A DNA stretch of 64,000 bases from Mycolicibacterium sp. (GTDB lineage: Bacteria; Actinomycetota; Actinomycetes; Mycobacteriales; Mycobacteriaceae), in contig JACJWN010000004.1 in assembly GCA_020637165.1 (NCBI GenBank), positions 1 to 64,000 of the forward strand, in the 5' to 3' direction. The notes beneath the pieces were generated by a model, which searched no databases, was not told the origin of the DNA, and was given only the letters and a program-made list of their open reading frames with translations. Within the stretch, counting starts at the first letter, position 1; each line of letters begins with the position of its first letter. Positions 1-9,683 of the stretch are shown piece by piece. The translations under genes were made by a program, and so were the position numbers.

Positions 1-766
1 GGGTGGGCGGGGCGAACCGGGTCGAGCGCACGCCATCGGAGTCGATGGCCAGCAGCTCGCCGGGTTCGATATCGCGCACGAAAGAGGCGCCGACGATGTC
101 CAGCGCGGCGGTTTCCGACGCAACTACCCAACCCCGGTCCAGCCGCCCCAGCGACAGCGGCCGCACCCCGTGCGGGTCCCGCGCGGCATACAGCGTGGTC
201 TCGTCCATGAAGACCAGGCAGAACGCGCCCCGCACGCCGGGCAAAAGTTCCAGGGCGGCCTGTTCGAGGCTGGAGTCCGCGGCTCCGCCGGCCAGCAACG
301 CACCGAGGATGTCGGAATCGGTGGTGGCCGCACCGGGCATGTGGGGGTTGATCAGCCCGGCCTTGCGCGCACGGCCGGCCAGTTCGGCGGTGTTGACCAG
401 GTTGCCGTTGTGTCCCAGCGCGACACCGCTTCCTACCGCGGTGTTGCGGAACACCGGTTGGGCGTTCTCCCAGTTGGTCGAACCGGTAGTCGAATAACGG
501 CAGTGCCCGATGGCAACGTGACCCGGCATGGCGGCCAGAGTCTGCTCATCGAAGACCTGACTCACCAGCCCGAGGTCCTTGAACACCAGCACCTGCGAAC
601 CATCGGCAACGGCGATACCGGCCGCCTCCTGACCTCGGTGCTGCAGCGCGTAGAGGCCGTAGTAGGTGAGCTTGGCGACTTCCTCCCCGGGAGCCCAGAC
701 GCCGAAAACACCACACTCTTCCCGAGGTTCGTTCTCCTGCTGATCCGTCACGATCTGGTCCGTCAC
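1..766 (-). CDS. purF: Amidophosphoribosyltransferase PurF (N-terminal part, runs off window)
   Basis: First committed step of de novo purine synthesis: PRPP plus glutamine gives 5-phosphoribosylamine. Only the first 255 codons are inside the window, covering the class II glutaminase (Ntn-hydrolase) domain. The frame opens at a GTG (764-766) and reads MTDQIVTDQQENEPREECGV, so Cys18 would be the N-terminal nucleophile once the short propeptide is removed, as in other actinobacterial PurF. Downstream GHCRYSTTGS and LGHNGNLVN are family signatures. It lies 92 bp downstream of the SCP-like gene on the same strand and probably ends the purL-started transcription unit or has its own promoter. No oddities in the visible part. 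Confidence 0.95.
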   Translation of the reverse strand, partial: MTDQIVTDQQENEPREECGVFGVWAPGEEVAKLTYYGLYALQHRGQEAAGIAVADGSQVLVFKDLGLVSQVFDEQTLAAMPGHVAIGHCRYSTTGSTNWENAQPVFRNTAVGSGVALGHNGNLVNTAELAGRARKAGLINPHMPGAATTDSDILGALLAGGAADSSLEQAALELLPGVRGAFCLVFMDETTLYAARDPHGVRPLSLGRLDRGWVVASETAALDIVGASFVRDIEPGELLAIDSDGVRSTRFAPPT

Positions 767-858
767 AATGCTGCTCCGCTCTCAGCGCTGCCCCGCTCTC
801 GGCGACGGCATCAGTCTACGGCGAGCAGGCCGCGATCCGGGAATCGAACGGCGAGGTT

Positions 859-1257
859 TCAGCGACTCTCCCGACCGTTCAGCCTGACCAGCGGAAACAA
901 GCCTGCGATCTCCGCCGCGCGGGTTCCGGACAGCCGCAATGCGCCGTCGGACTCCGCGTCAGCGACCGTCGTGATCCCGGTGGCCAGCAGCAGCCAGGTC
1001 CGCGGGTCGGTCTCGACCACGTTCGGCGGGGTCCCGCGGGTATGCCGCGGACCAGCGATGCACTGAACCGCCACGAAGGGCGGCACCCGAACCTCGACAC
1101 TGGAGCCCGGCGCCAGCGCCGCCAGCGTCCGGGCGGTGAGCCGTACCGCCGTCCCGAGAACCGCCCGGTCCGGCTGGGGTGCGGTCTCGTCCAGCAGCCA
1201 GGAGCCGACCGCGAGAACGGCGTCCCGGGTGGCGCCCGGATCGATGCGCCGACTCAC
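859..1257 (-). CDS. Sterol carrier family protein (SCP_3-like), Rv0807-type
   Basis: About 132 residues with the hydrophobic-pocket pattern of the small bacterial SCP-like family, including the stretches VEVRVPPFVAVQC and DPRTWLLLATG. These proteins are thought to bind lipids or acyl chains; no catalytic residues are known. I chose the GTG at 1255-1257 because it overlaps the stop of the upstream CPBP gene as GTGA, the coupling seen repeatedly in this operon. An upstream start in the same frame would add about 42 Arg/Gly-rich residues that lie inside the CPBP gene. The position between the CPBP gene and purF matches the arrangement I recall for Rv0807. Function inferred from the family only. 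Confidence 0.8.
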   Translation of the reverse strand: MSRRIDPGATRDAVLAVGSWLLDETAPQPDRAVLGTAVRLTARTLAALAPGSSVEVRVPPFVAVQCIAGPRHTRGTPPNVVETDPRTWLLLATGITTVADAESDGALRLSGTRAAEIAGLFPLVRLNGRESR

Positions 1258-1886
1258 CGCGGGGACCGCCCGACACGGCGCACGACCAGTGCGGCCAGCG
1301 CACCGGCTTCGTTGACGGCCAGATGAGCCAGCATCGGGGCCACCAGGCTGCCGGAGCGTTCGGCCAGCAGAGCGAAGCCCCAACCGGCCAGTCCGGTCAC
1401 CAGCACGGTGCCCACCAGGGGCTCGCCGGTCTCCAGCGCGTCGGGGATATGGCTGAGCCCGAAGGACAGCGCCTGCAGCAGCCGCCCGGCGCCCGGCCCG
1501 AATGCGTCGGCCGCCGCCGCGGCGAGGGCACCGCGGAAGGCGGTTTCCTCAGACCACACCGTTCCCAACGGGATCTCCACGGCCAGCCAGTGCGCCGGGC
1601 GGTCGGGCAGTTCACGCTCCGCCATCGCCACCCGGACCTGCGGCAGCGTGCTGCCGACCGCGACCCCGGTGGCGACCACCCCCGCCGCGGCGAACCCCAG
1701 CCGGAGCCCGGACCCCAACTGCGGGGGGCCGAGTCCGAACCGGGCCCGGGAGACCCCCGCCAACACCGTGCCGAGCGTGGCCAGCGCCAGCGGGTGCCGC
1801 CGCCAGGGATGCTCGAGGCCGGCGGTGAAACTCCACCCCACCAGCGCGCAGGCCAGTCCCAGCGCGCGCGCCCTCCGCCGGTTCAC
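1254..1886 (-). CDS. CPBP-family intramembrane metalloprotease
   Basis: About 210 residues with several hydrophobic segments and the CPBP (CAAX-protease and bacteriocin-processing) motifs: an EExxxR element in SEETAFRGAL, an H in LSHIPDA and a C-terminal HLAVNEAG element. Predicted membrane-embedded glutamate/histidine-dependent protease; substrate unknown. I use the GTG at 1884-1886, which overlaps the stop of the upstream alpha/beta-hydrolase gene as GTGA. A longer form from 1928 would add 14 residues inside that gene. It sits in a tightly coupled run purL, hydrolase, CPBP, SCP-like. Corresponds by position to Rv0804. Confidence 0.8.
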   Translation of the reverse strand: MNRRRARALGLACALVGWSFTAGLEHPWRRHPLALATLGTVLAGVSRARFGLGPPQLGSGLRLGFAAAGVVATGVAVGSTLPQVRVAMAERELPDRPAHWLAVEIPLGTVWSEETAFRGALAAAAADAFGPGAGRLLQALSFGLSHIPDALETGEPLVGTVLVTGLAGWGFALLAERSGSLVAPMLAHLAVNEAGALAALVVRRVGRSPR

Positions 1887-3610
1887 GCGAACTCCGGTCC
1901 ACCGGCCGCGGTCGCCTTCTCCAGCCACCGCCGGATACGGTCGGTGTCGAAGTCACTCCAACCCTCCGGTGCGGCGACGGCGACCCAGCCGTCGAGTTGA
2001 GCGTCGCCGTACTTGTGGCCGTGCCCTTCAGGAGTGCCGGTGGAGTTGGTGACGTTGCCCGCCATATCGGCGCTGACCTGCCAGAACGTGACGATCGGAT
2101 ACCAGCGCATCGAGGGTGTCCGGTCGATGCCCGGCGGTTCGGTCAGCCAGGCGGGACGCTCGACGAGCAGATCCGGCGACCACCACACCACCGGGTCGGA
2201 GGCGTGCTGCAGATACATCACCCGGGTTCCCCGCCAGGGTGGGGAGGCTGCAACGGCGGCGATCTCGGCGGTGCCCGACGCCTGCGCGAAACGGACGGTG
2301 CGACCGTTGTCATATCGGGGCTGCACTTCGGGGGTGCCCGGATCGCGACGGACGGTCAGTGCCTTCCACAGCCGGCTGGCATTGGGCGGACCCACCCACA
2401 GCACCGAGGAGAAATTCATCTCTGCCACGTCCGGCAGGTACCCGAACGCGGCCTGCCCGGCCATCGCGCCCAGACTTTCCCCGTAGAGCGCCAGTTTGGG
2501 GCGGGCCGCTTCGGGCCACCCCAGCCAGCGCTGGTGGATACCGTCGACCATCGCCCGGCCCGATTCGACCGACTTCTGCTGGTCGGCCAGAAACGAGATC
2601 CAACTCGGCAGGTAGGAGTACTGCATGGCCACCAGCGCGGTGTCGCCGTTGTACATCGCCTCGATCGAGCGCGCCGCCACCGGGTCCACCCACCCGGTGC
2701 CGGTAGTCGGGATGATCACCAGCAATTTGCGCTGGTAGGCCCGGGTGCGCTGCAACTCCGAAAGCACCACCGCCACCCGGGCCTCGACGGTGTCGGCGGA
2801 CTGCAACCCAGCGTAGATCCGGATCGGCTCCTTGGCCGGACGCCCGTTGAGTTCGGAGAGTTCGGCGGCACTCGGTCCGGTGCCGACGAAGTTGCGGCCC
2901 TGGAAACCGAGGGTGTCCCACTGCGCGAACGAGTCCGGGCTGCCGGATCGCTCGGGCTGTAGAGGTTGTTCGACGCCCGGCCGCGTGGCGGAGTTCTGCG
3001 GCTGGAACACCGCACTGGTACCGGCGATGAAGCCGCGGACCAGCACGCCGTTGACCAGGGTGACGATCAGGATGACGACGATCGCGGTGCCGATGAACAT
3101 CGCGATCTCGTCGTTGATGTCCCAGCGCCGGATCATCACCCGGGCCAGCAGTCTGATCGTGTCCTTGATCACCCTGGCGGCGGCGATCAGCGCCGCGCCG
3201 GTGAGGATCGCCACGAGCAGGGAACGCAGGTAGCCGGCGGTGGCCGGGCCATCGATCCCCATCAGTGCCGCGACCTCGCGCTGCCAGGCCGCGGCCGGCA
3301 GGATCATCAGGACGCTGGCCCCGATCGACCCGGCGACGACGGCCACCGTCAGCGCCCGACGGACCCGCGGGGGCGGCGGCCACCAGGAACGACCGCTCAG
3401 CACCATCCCGCGGACCACCGCGCCGAGCAGCACCCCGATCCCGTAGCCGATCGCGGCGTTGATCCCGCCAATGATGCCGCCGGTCAGCCAGTCCCGCGGC
3501 AGCAGCGACGGGGTCAGCGAGAGGCAGAAGAACAACGCCGCGAACGCGACCCCGGTGAAGTCCAGACGAACCAGGCTCCACAGCCAACGGGCCGGCGACC
3601 CGGTTGTCAT
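1883..3610 (-). CDS. Membrane alpha/beta hydrolase (Abhydrolase_9 family)
   Basis: 575 residues. The first about 200 residues hold four or five hydrophobic segments (around 17-36, 43-70, 88-106, 130-147, 170-190), as in the Abhydrolase_9 N-terminal domain. The C-terminal half is the hydrolase domain with nucleophile motif GESLG (Ser379). A conserved-looking WGPPN-like stretch and a late HKYGD segment could supply the histidine. Likely an inner-membrane esterase or lipase of unknown substrate; this family is common in mycobacteria. The ATG at 3608-3610 overlaps the purL stop as ATGA, so translation is probably coupled to purL. Confidence 0.82.
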   Translation of the reverse strand: MTTGSPARWLWSLVRLDFTGVAFAALFFCLSLTPSLLPRDWLTGGIIGGINAAIGYGIGVLLGAVVRGMVLSGRSWWPPPPRVRRALTVAVVAGSIGASVLMILPAAAWQREVAALMGIDGPATAGYLRSLLVAILTGAALIAAARVIKDTIRLLARVMIRRWDINDEIAMFIGTAIVVILIVTLVNGVLVRGFIAGTSAVFQPQNSATRPGVEQPLQPERSGSPDSFAQWDTLGFQGRNFVGTGPSAAELSELNGRPAKEPIRIYAGLQSADTVEARVAVVLSELQRTRAYQRKLLVIIPTTGTGWVDPVAARSIEAMYNGDTALVAMQYSYLPSWISFLADQQKSVESGRAMVDGIHQRWLGWPEAARPKLALYGESLGAMAGQAAFGYLPDVAEMNFSSVLWVGPPNASRLWKALTVRRDPGTPEVQPRYDNGRTVRFAQASGTAEIAAVAASPPWRGTRVMYLQHASDPVVWWSPDLLVERPAWLTEPPGIDRTPSMRWYPIVTFWQVSADMAGNVTNSTGTPEGHGHKYGDAQLDGWVAVAAPEGWSDFDTDRIRRWLEKATAAGGPEFA

Positions 3611-5898
3611 CCGAAGATCCTGGGCAGAACCCCTTCCGAGGTGCGGCGCAGTTCCTCCAGTGTGACGCTGAAAAGTCCTTGAACCTCAACGGAATCCGAC
3701 CCCGGATCGGAAACCCCGATCCGGGTGGCGGGCAGACCTCGCGCCTCGCACATCGAGACGAACCGGCTCTCCTCGGTGCGAGGTATAGCGACCAGCGACC
3801 GGCCGGCGGATTCGGAGAACAGGAACACGAACGCGTCGGCGACGGACTCCCACTCGCGCGGAAGCACAAGGCGACAGCCGGTTTCACCGGCCAGGGCCGC
3901 CTCGACCACGGCTTGGATAAGACCACCCTCGCTGAGATCGTGTGCGGCCGAGGCCAATCCGTCCCGGGAGGCCGCGGTGAGCACCTCGGCGAGCAGTTTC
4001 TCCCGGGCCAGGTCGACCCGCGGCGGGACGCCCCCGAGATGCTCGGCGGTGACCTGCGCCCAGATCGAGCCGTCGAACTCGTCGCGGGTGTCACCGAGCA
4101 GGTACAGCGTCTCCCCCGGTTCGTTGCCGAGTCCGGTGGGAAGCCGGCGGCGCACGTCGTCGAGGACGCCGAGAACACCGACCACCGGTGTGGGCAGGAT
4201 GGCCGTGGAACCGGTCTGGTTGTAGAAGCTGACGTTGCCGCCGGTGACCGGAATCCCCAGTTCGGCGCAACCGTCGGCCAGCCCGCGCACGGCCTGGGCG
4301 AACTGCCACATGACGCCGGGGTCCTCGGGGGAGCCGAAGTTGAGGCAGTTGGTGACCGCGACCGGAGTGGCCCCGGTGACCGCGACGTTGCGGTAGGCCT
4401 CGGCCAGAGCTAGTTGGGCGCCGGCGTAGGGGTCGAGCTGGGTGTAGCGGCCCGAGGCGTCGGTCGACACCGCGACACCGCGGTGGGTCTGCTCGTCGAT
4501 GCGCAGCACCCCGCCGTCGGCGTGCTCGGCGAGCACGGTGTTGCCGCGCACGTAGCGGTCGTACTGCTCGGTGATGAACGCCCGGCTGCACAGGTGCGGG
4601 CTGCCCAGCATGCTGAGCAGCGTCACGCGGAGTTCCTCGGCGGTGCCGGGCCGCGGCAGCTTCGCCGAGCCGTCCGCGTTGAGCGCGTCCTGGGTGTCCG
4701 GCCGGCCCAGTGGGCGCTGATAGACCGGTCCCTCGTGGGCCACGGTGCGGGGCGGGACGTCGACAACGGTCTCGCCGCGCCAGGTGATCTTCAGCCGGTC
4801 GCCGTCGGAGACCTCACCGATGACCGTGGCCAGGACGTCCCACTTGGCGCAGACCGCCATGAACGCATCGACGTTCTCCGGGGCCACCACGGCACACATC
4901 CGCTCCTGCGACTCGCTGGACAGCACCTCGGCCGCGGTCATATCGGCCGCGCGCAGCGGCACCTTGTCCAGTTCGATCGTCATTCCACCGTCGCCAGCAG
5001 AAGCCAATTCGGATGTGGCGCAGGACAATCCAGCCCCTCCGAGGTCCTGAATACCGATCACCAGCCCGGCCGAATACAGATCCAGGCAGCATTCGATGAG
5101 GACTTTCTCGGTGAACGGGTCACCGACCTGGACGCTGGGCAACTTCTTGCGTCCGGCGCCGCTCTCGTCACCCGCGAAGGTATCGCTGGCCAGCACCGAG
5201 ACCCCGCCGATGCCGTCCAGTCCGGTGCGGGCGCCGAAGAGGATGATCTTGTTGCCCACCCCGGAGGCGAAGGCCAGGTGCAGGTCCTGCTTGCGCAGCA
5301 CTCCGACGCACATGGCGTTGACCAACGGGTTGCCCGCGTAGGAGGCGTCGAACACCGTCTCCCCGCCGATATTGGGCAACCCCAGGGAGTTTCCGTACCC
5401 ACCGATACCGCGCACCACCCCGTCGAGCACCCGGCGGGTGTCGGGTGCCTCCGCGGGTCCGAACCGCAGCTGGTCCATGACCGCCACCGGCCGGGCCCCC
5501 ATGGCCATGATGTCGCGGACGATGCCGCCCACTCCGGTCGCAGCGCCCTGGTAGGGCTCCACGTACGAGGGGTGGTTGTGCGACTCGACTTTGAACGTCA
5601 CCGCCCAGCCGTCGCCGATGTCGACCACGCCGGCGTTCTCTCCGATACCGGCCAGCATGCAGCGGCGCATCTGTTCGGTGGTGGTCTCCCCGAAGTAGCG
5701 CAGGTGAACCTTGGAGGACTTATAGGAGCAGTGCTCGCTCCACATCACCGAGTACATGGCCAGCTCGGCGTCGGTGGGCCGCCGGCCGAGGATGTCGCGG
5801 ATGCGCTGGTACTCGTCGTCCTTGAGGCCCAGTTCCCGATAGGGCTGCGGGTGGTCGGGGGTTGCCGAAGCGTGCTCGACGGTGTCGACGGAGGTCAC
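3607..5898 (-). CDS. purL: Phosphoribosylformylglycinamidine synthase subunit PurL (small type)
   Basis: 763 residues, the size of the small PurL that works in a complex with PurQ (glutaminase) and PurS, both encoded 2 kb upstream in this window. Catalyses ATP-dependent conversion of FGAR to FGAM. Signatures visible: SEHCSYK near residue 54, the Mg/FGAR-binding VESHNHPS stretch, GGIVRDI and a second AIR-synthase-like half containing NCLNFGSPE and GGNVSFYN. Starts at GTG 5896-5898; the frame reads [11 protein letters not shown]. An internally deleted VOC gene lies directly upstream. The stop overlaps the hydrolase gene downstream. Confidence 0.97.
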   Translation of the reverse strand: MTSVDTVEHASATPDHPQPYRELGLKDDEYQRIRDILGRRPTDAELAMYSVMWSEHCSYKSSKVHLRYFGETTTEQMRRCMLAGIGENAGVVDIGDGWAVTFKVESHNHPSYVEPYQGAATGVGGIVRDIMAMGARPVAVMDQLRFGPAEAPDTRRVLDGVVRGIGGYGNSLGLPNIGGETVFDASYAGNPLVNAMCVGVLRKQDLHLAFASGVGNKIILFGARTGLDGIGGVSVLASDTFAGDESGAGRKKLPSVQVGDPFTEKVLIECCLDLYSAGLVIGIQDLGGAGLSCATSELASAGDGGMTIELDKVPLRAADMTAAEVLSSESQERMCAVVAPENVDAFMAVCAKWDVLATVIGEVSDGDRLKITWRGETVVDVPPRTVAHEGPVYQRPLGRPDTQDALNADGSAKLPRPGTAEELRVTLLSMLGSPHLCSRAFITEQYDRYVRGNTVLAEHADGGVLRIDEQTHRGVAVSTDASGRYTQLDPYAGAQLALAEAYRNVAVTGATPVAVTNCLNFGSPEDPGVMWQFAQAVRGLADGCAELGIPVTGGNVSFYNQTGSTAILPTPVVGVLGVLDDVRRRLPTGLGNEPGETLYLLGDTRDEFDGSIWAQVTAEHLGGVPPRVDLAREKLLAEVLTAASRDGLASAAHDLSEGGLIQAVVEAALAGETGCRLVLPREWESVADAFVFLFSESAGRSLVAIPRTEESRFVSMCEARGLPATRIGVSDPGSDSVEVQGLFSVTLEELRRTSEGVLPRIFG

Positions 5899-5920
5899 GG
5901 ACGCTCAGTCTAGTGAGGGG

Positions 5921-6043
5921 CCAGCCCCGAGGCGCGACCACGCAGAACGCGTTGCCATCCGGATCGGCCAGCACCGCCCGCCAGCCGGCCGGCCGCGACG
6001 GGTCGGTGCAGTCGACGGTGATCATCTCCAGCGACAGGCTCAT
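5921..6043 (-). pseudogene. Internally deleted VOC/glyoxalase-like gene (Rv0801-type remnant)
   Basis: An ATG at 6041-6043 with a good ribosome site (GGAAGG, 6 nt away) opens a frame reading MSLSLEMITVDCTDPSRPAGW, which is the first beta strand of a VOC-superfamily protein. It is followed in frame by RAVLADPDGNAFCVVAP, the extreme C-terminus of the same family, so about 75 middle residues are missing. No stop follows the normal end and the frame runs on into purL. The intact family member is about 115 residues. Its place between the M18 aminopeptidase and purL matches Rv0801. Both metal-binding half-sites in the middle are lost, so the product cannot be a working glyoxalase fold. Confidence 0.75.
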
Positions 6044-6057
6044 GGGAACCCTTCCGT

Positions 6058-7329
6058 TCAGTCCGGAGTCAGAAAGGCGTGCAGCGCCGCTGCGTAGGCG
6101 CTGACGTCGTCGGCACCCATGAGTTCGCGCGCGGAGTGCATGGCCAGCTGCGGCGCGCCGACGTCGACGGTCGGAATCCCGGTGCGGGCAGCGGTGATCG
6201 GTCCGACCGTGGATCCGCATGGCAGGTCGGCCCGGTGCTCGTAGCGCTGCAGCGGCACCCCGGCCTTGCTGCAGGCCAGTTCGAACACCGCCGCCGTGCG
6301 CCCCTCGGTGGCGTACCGCAGATTCGGCTGCACCTTGAGCACCGGCCCGCCGTTGACTGCGATCAGGTGTCCGGGTTCGTGACGGTCGGGATAGTTGGGG
6401 TGGGTGGCATGGGCCATGTCGCCGGAAGCCACCGTCGAGGCGGTCAGCAACCTCAGGAAGTCCTGCCGGTCCCCGCCCCAGCCCAGCACGATGCGTTCCA
6501 GTGTGGTCAGCAGGAAATCCGACTGTGCCCCGCGGTCGGAGGACGACCCGACCTCCTCGTGGTCGAAGAGCACCAACACCGGCAGATACCCGCCCGGTTC
6601 GGCGGCCAGCAGGGCCTCCATACCGGCGTAGCAGGTGCCCTGGTTGTCCAGCCGTGGCGCACTGACCAGATCGCCCTGCGCGCCGATGACTCGCGACGGC
6701 GAGAGGTCGTGGGTCATCAGGTCGGCCGCCAGCAGATCCCGCGGCGCCACGCCGGCCCACTCGGCGACGTGGTCATGCAGGGAACGTGACCGGCCGCCGG
6801 CACCCCAGACGGCGTTGAGGTGGCGCTGCGGGTCGATCCTGACTGTGGCTCGGTCCTCGGCGAGATGGATGGCCAACTGCGGCACCCGAAGCAGCGGTTC
6901 GTCGATGCGGACCAACTCCTGGCGGACCCCACCCTCGGCATCGGGGTCACGAACAGAGAGCCGGCCGCTGAGCCCGAGGTCTCGGTCCAGCCAGGAGTGC
7001 AACCACGCCCCGCCGTAGGGCTGCAGGGCCACCACCTGCCAGCCCGCCACCACCCGATCGGGATGCTGTTTGACCCGCAGGTTGGGGCTGTCGGTGTGCG
7101 CGCCGACGATCCGGAACGGCCGTCGGTGACCCGCCCCGCTCCAGGCGAGCACCGAACCGCCCCGCACGGTGAAGAACCGGCCCCGGTCGGTGCCGCTCCA
7201 ACGATCGGTCTCGGCCAGTTCGGTGTAGCCGGCCGCGCGCAGCCGTCCGGCAACGGTGGCGCAGACGTGGAATGGCGACGGGGAGGCGTCGACGAACTCG
7301 CACAGCCCCTGCGCGGTGGCACCGGTCAT
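6058..7329 (-). CDS. pepC: M18-family aminopeptidase
   Basis: 423 residues, full length for the M18 (aspartyl aminopeptidase-like) dinuclear zinc peptidases. Visible metal and catalytic motifs: [13 protein letters not shown] near residue 93, DHEEVGSSS (Asp, Glu, Glu pair) in the second half, and a late AMHSARE histidine. Cytosolic removal of N-terminal residues from peptides. Lies 7 nt from the purQ stop and on the same strand, so it is likely the third gene of a purS-purQ-pepC unit. Corresponds to Rv0800. Confidence 0.93.
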   Translation of the reverse strand: MTGATAQGLCEFVDASPSPFHVCATVAGRLRAAGYTELAETDRWSGTDRGRFFTVRGGSVLAWSGAGHRRPFRIVGAHTDSPNLRVKQHPDRVVAGWQVVALQPYGGAWLHSWLDRDLGLSGRLSVRDPDAEGGVRQELVRIDEPLLRVPQLAIHLAEDRATVRIDPQRHLNAVWGAGGRSRSLHDHVAEWAGVAPRDLLAADLMTHDLSPSRVIGAQGDLVSAPRLDNQGTCYAGMEALLAAEPGGYLPVLVLFDHEEVGSSSDRGAQSDFLLTTLERIVLGWGGDRQDFLRLLTASTVASGDMAHATHPNYPDRHEPGHLIAVNGGPVLKVQPNLRYATEGRTAAVFELACSKAGVPLQRYEHRADLPCGSTVGPITAARTGIPTVDVGAPQLAMHSARELMGADDVSAYAAALHAFLTPD

Positions 7330-7336
7330 CTCAGCG

Positions 7337-8020
7337 TCAGGTATCTGAGGCGGCCAGGACCGCGTCGAGAACGGAGTAGAAGATCCCGAGCCCGTCGTCC
7401 GACGGCCCGGTCAACGCCTCGGTGGCGTGCTCGGGATGCGGCATCAGCCCGACGACCCGACCGTTGGCCGAGCTGATCCCGGCGATGTCGCGCATGGAGC
7501 CGTTGGGGTTGTCCGCGTAGCGGAACACCACCCGGCCCTCGCCCTCGAGTTCGTCGAGCGCCGATTCGCTTGCCACATAACGACCTTCGCCCGATTTCAG
7601 CGGGACGAGCAACTCAGCGCCCCACTCGAAGCGCGACGTCCATGCGGTGGTGATGGAGTCCACCGTGAGCCACACGTCCCGGCAGACGAAGTGCAGACCG
7701 GCATTGCGGGTGAGCGCACCCGGCAGCAGTCCCGCCTCGCACAGGATTTGAAAGCCGTTGCAGATACCCAGCACCGGCATCCCCCGGCCAGCCGCCGCCA
7801 CCACCTCGGTCATCACCGGGGCGAACTTGGCGATCGCCCCGCAACGCAGGTAGTCGCCGTAGGAGAAGCCCCCCGGCACCACCACCGCATCCACTCCGCG
7901 CAGGTCGGCGTCGGCGTGCCAGAGGCTCACCGCCTCGGCGCCGGAGAGCCGGACCGCGCGGGCGGCGTCGACGTCGTCGAGAGTGCCCGGGAAGGTGATG
8001 ACCCCGATGCGGGCGGTCAC
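7337..8020 (-). CDS. purQ: Phosphoribosylformylglycinamidine synthase subunit PurQ (glutaminase)
   Basis: 227 residues, class I glutamine amidotransferase that delivers ammonia to PurL. Nucleophile Cys87 in VLGICNGF, and the PHPEHATE segment supplies the His/Glu of the triad. The GTG start (8018-8020) overlaps the purS stop as GTGA, which ties the stoichiometry of PurS and PurQ. In mycobacterial literature the gene is also called purG. Confidence 0.97.
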   Translation of the reverse strand: MTARIGVITFPGTLDDVDAARAVRLSGAEAVSLWHADADLRGVDAVVVPGGFSYGDYLRCGAIAKFAPVMTEVVAAAGRGMPVLGICNGFQILCEAGLLPGALTRNAGLHFVCRDVWLTVDSITTAWTSRFEWGAELLVPLKSGEGRYVASESALDELEGEGRVVFRYADNPNGSMRDIAGISSANGRVVGLMPHPEHATEALTGPSDDGLGIFYSVLDAVLAASDT

Positions 8021-8256
8021 GACGGTTCCCGGGTGATCGACCAGTCCTCGATCACGGTGTTGGCCAGCAGTGATTCGGCGACCTCGGCTAGCTCGTCGTC
8101 GGTCACGGTGTCATCCACCTCGAGTTCAAACCGCTTGCCCTGCCGAACCTGAGAGATACCGGGATGCCCGAGCCGGCCCAGTGCCCCCACGATGGCCTGG
8201 CCCTGGGGGTCGAGAATCTCGGCTTTGGGCATCACTGCCACAACTACCCGAGCCAC
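8017..8256 (-). CDS. purS: Phosphoribosylformylglycinamidine synthase subunit PurS
   Basis: 79 residues, usual length for PurS. Starts [20 protein letters not shown] and contains the GKRFELEV beta strand that the family uses for dimer and PurL/PurQ contacts. PurS bridges PurQ and the small PurL for ammonia transfer. First gene of purS-purQ-pepC. A TAGGAT element on the minus strand about 40 nt upstream (near 8294-8299) could be its -10. Confidence 0.93.
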   Translation of the reverse strand: MARVVVAVMPKAEILDPQGQAIVGALGRLGHPGISQVRQGKRFELEVDDTVTDDELAEVAESLLANTVIEDWSITREPS

Positions 8257-8308
8257 TGCAAGCTCCTCTGACGTCGGCGGACGATGCGGATCAAATCCTA
8301 CCGGCGGG

Positions 8309-8977
8309 TCACGGGCAGGAGTCGACGTAGGCCGTGCACAGCGGCGCGCCGAGCGCGTCGAGGACCGCGGTGTCGGTGATCGACGGCCAGGGAGTCTGCG
8401 GCGGGGCGTCGGACCAGAGTGCCAGTTCGGTGACGGTGCTGTTGACGGGATCGGCCAGCAGGTACTGGTGCAGGATCACCGGTCCGCTGACCACTGCGGC
8501 CATTCGGTCGGGCTGGTCGACGATCAGCGACCCCGAGGCGCCGGGGTTGGTCGCTTGGCAGTCCCGCAGCGCGGCGACGGCCGCGGCGACGGTCTCCTGT
8601 GCCAGCTGGCCGCCGCGCCAGGTCTCACCGCGCCAGTGCAGCACCTGGGCCTGCAACTGCCACTGGCCGGCCGGGTTGGAGACCACCGAGCGCTCGGCCA
8701 CCACGTACCCGCGGGGGTCCCCGGCCGTCGGGGCGGTGGCGCACAGTTGCTCGAACTGGAACCGCGGCGCCCGGGCGGTGACCGCGAGCCCAGCCAGATC
8801 AGGCCAGGAGTAGACATCGTCGAGCGGGATCGCCGACGGCGCGATCCATGCGGTCGGGGGAATCCGGTCGCAGGCCGGCGGACAGGTGCTCATCGGCTCC
8901 GCCTTCGACGGCGGCGCGACAGCGGAACTCAGGATCAACGCGGAACCCACCGTCAACACTGCGAGGGCCATTCGCAT
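8309..8977 (-). CDS. Secreted protein of unknown function
   Basis: 222 residues when started at the ATG 8975-8977, which has a strong AGGAGG ribosome site six bases upstream; a longer reading to 9037 would overlap the divergent MBL gene and has no such site. The N-terminus MRMALAVLTVGSALILSSAV is a signal peptide with a likely cut near PSKAEP. The mature part has several cysteines (two near the N-terminus in TCPPACD, one in LCATAP, one in LRDCQ, two near the C-terminus), suggesting disulfides. No motif I recognise. It follows purS on the same strand but with its own start signals. Confidence 0.8.
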   Translation of the reverse strand: MRMALAVLTVGSALILSSAVAPPSKAEPMSTCPPACDRIPPTAWIAPSAIPLDDVYSWPDLAGLAVTARAPRFQFEQLCATAPTAGDPRGYVVAERSVVSNPAGQWQLQAQVLHWRGETWRGGQLAQETVAAAVAALRDCQATNPGASGSLIVDQPDRMAAVVSGPVILHQYLLADPVNSTVTELALWSDAPPQTPWPSITDTAVLDALGAPLCTAYVDSCP

Positions 8978-8996
8978 ACGCCGCCTCCTGAGAGCG

Positions 8997-9002
8997 CACA
9001 AT
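8997..9002 (+). promoter_or_regulatory. Probable -10 of leaderless MBL gene
   Basis: CACAAT followed by 7 nt and the ATG at 9010, the spacing expected when transcription starts on the A of the start codon. First base departs from TANNNT, so this is weaker than the other cases in the window. Confidence 0.45.
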
Positions 9003-9009
9003 CGTAAAC

Positions 9010-9648
9010 ATGGAATTGACGCATTTCGGCCATTCATGCCTGCTTGCAGAGTTTGGTGTCGCGCGAATCCTGTTCGATCCGGGCAACTTCTCGCACGGGT
9101 TCGAGGGCATCACCGACCTGTCGGCGATCCTGATCACCCATCAGCACCCCGACCACGCCGACCCGCAGCGGCTGCCCGCGCTACTGGAGGCCAACCCGCA
9201 AGCCGCGCTCTACGCCGACCCGCAGACCGCCGAGATGCTCGGTGGGAGTTGGCAGGCCGTGCATGCCGGGGACAGCTTCACCGTTGAAGATCTGCGCATC
9301 CGCGGTGTCGGCGGACGCCATGCCGTCATCCATCCGGAGATACCGGTGATCGACAACATGTCCTATCTGGTCGGCGACGACGAACATCCCGCCCGACTGA
9401 TGCATCCGGGCGACGCACTGTTCGTCCCGGGCGAGCCGGTCGAGGTCCTGGCCACCCCGGCGGCCGCCCCGTGGATGAAGATTTCCGAAGCGGTCGACTA
9501 CCTGCGTGCCGTCTCGCCGCGACACGCGGTGCCCATCCACCAGGGCATCATCGCCCCCGAGGCCCGCGGCATTTTCTACGGCCGACTGACCGAGATGACC
9601 GACACCGATTTCCGGGTGCTGCGCGAAGAGCACGCGGAACAGTTCTGA
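9010..9648 (+). CDS. MBL-fold metal-dependent hydrolase (UlaG-like)
   Basis: 212 residues with the metallo-beta-lactamase motif HxHxDH at His44-His49 (THQHPDHAD), early Asp in FDPGNFS and a late HQG histidine. The compact fold without an extended lid resembles UlaG/lactonase-like or nuclease-like MBL proteins. Substrate unknown. No ribosome site is visible upstream of the ATG and the -10 lies 7 nt away, so it is probably leaderless. Divergent from the secreted-protein gene with 32 bp between starts. Corresponds to Rv0786c by position. Confidence 0.87.
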   Translation: MELTHFGHSCLLAEFGVARILFDPGNFSHGFEGITDLSAILITHQHPDHADPQRLPALLEANPQAALYADPQTAEMLGGSWQAVHAGDSFTVEDLRIRGVGGRHAVIHPEIPVIDNMSYLVGDDEHPARLMHPGDALFVPGEPVEVLATPAAAPWMKISEAVDYLRAVSPRHAVPIHQGIIAPEARGIFYGRLTEMTDTDFRVLREEHAEQF

Positions 9649-9683
9649 ACGAGACAGTTCTGAACAGGACGAAGGGATTGACT

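Noticed and set aside
5720-6760. Long minus-strand open frame of 346 codons
   Set aside because: It is a shadow of pepC and purL; only its short middle part, the VOC remnant, looks like protein.
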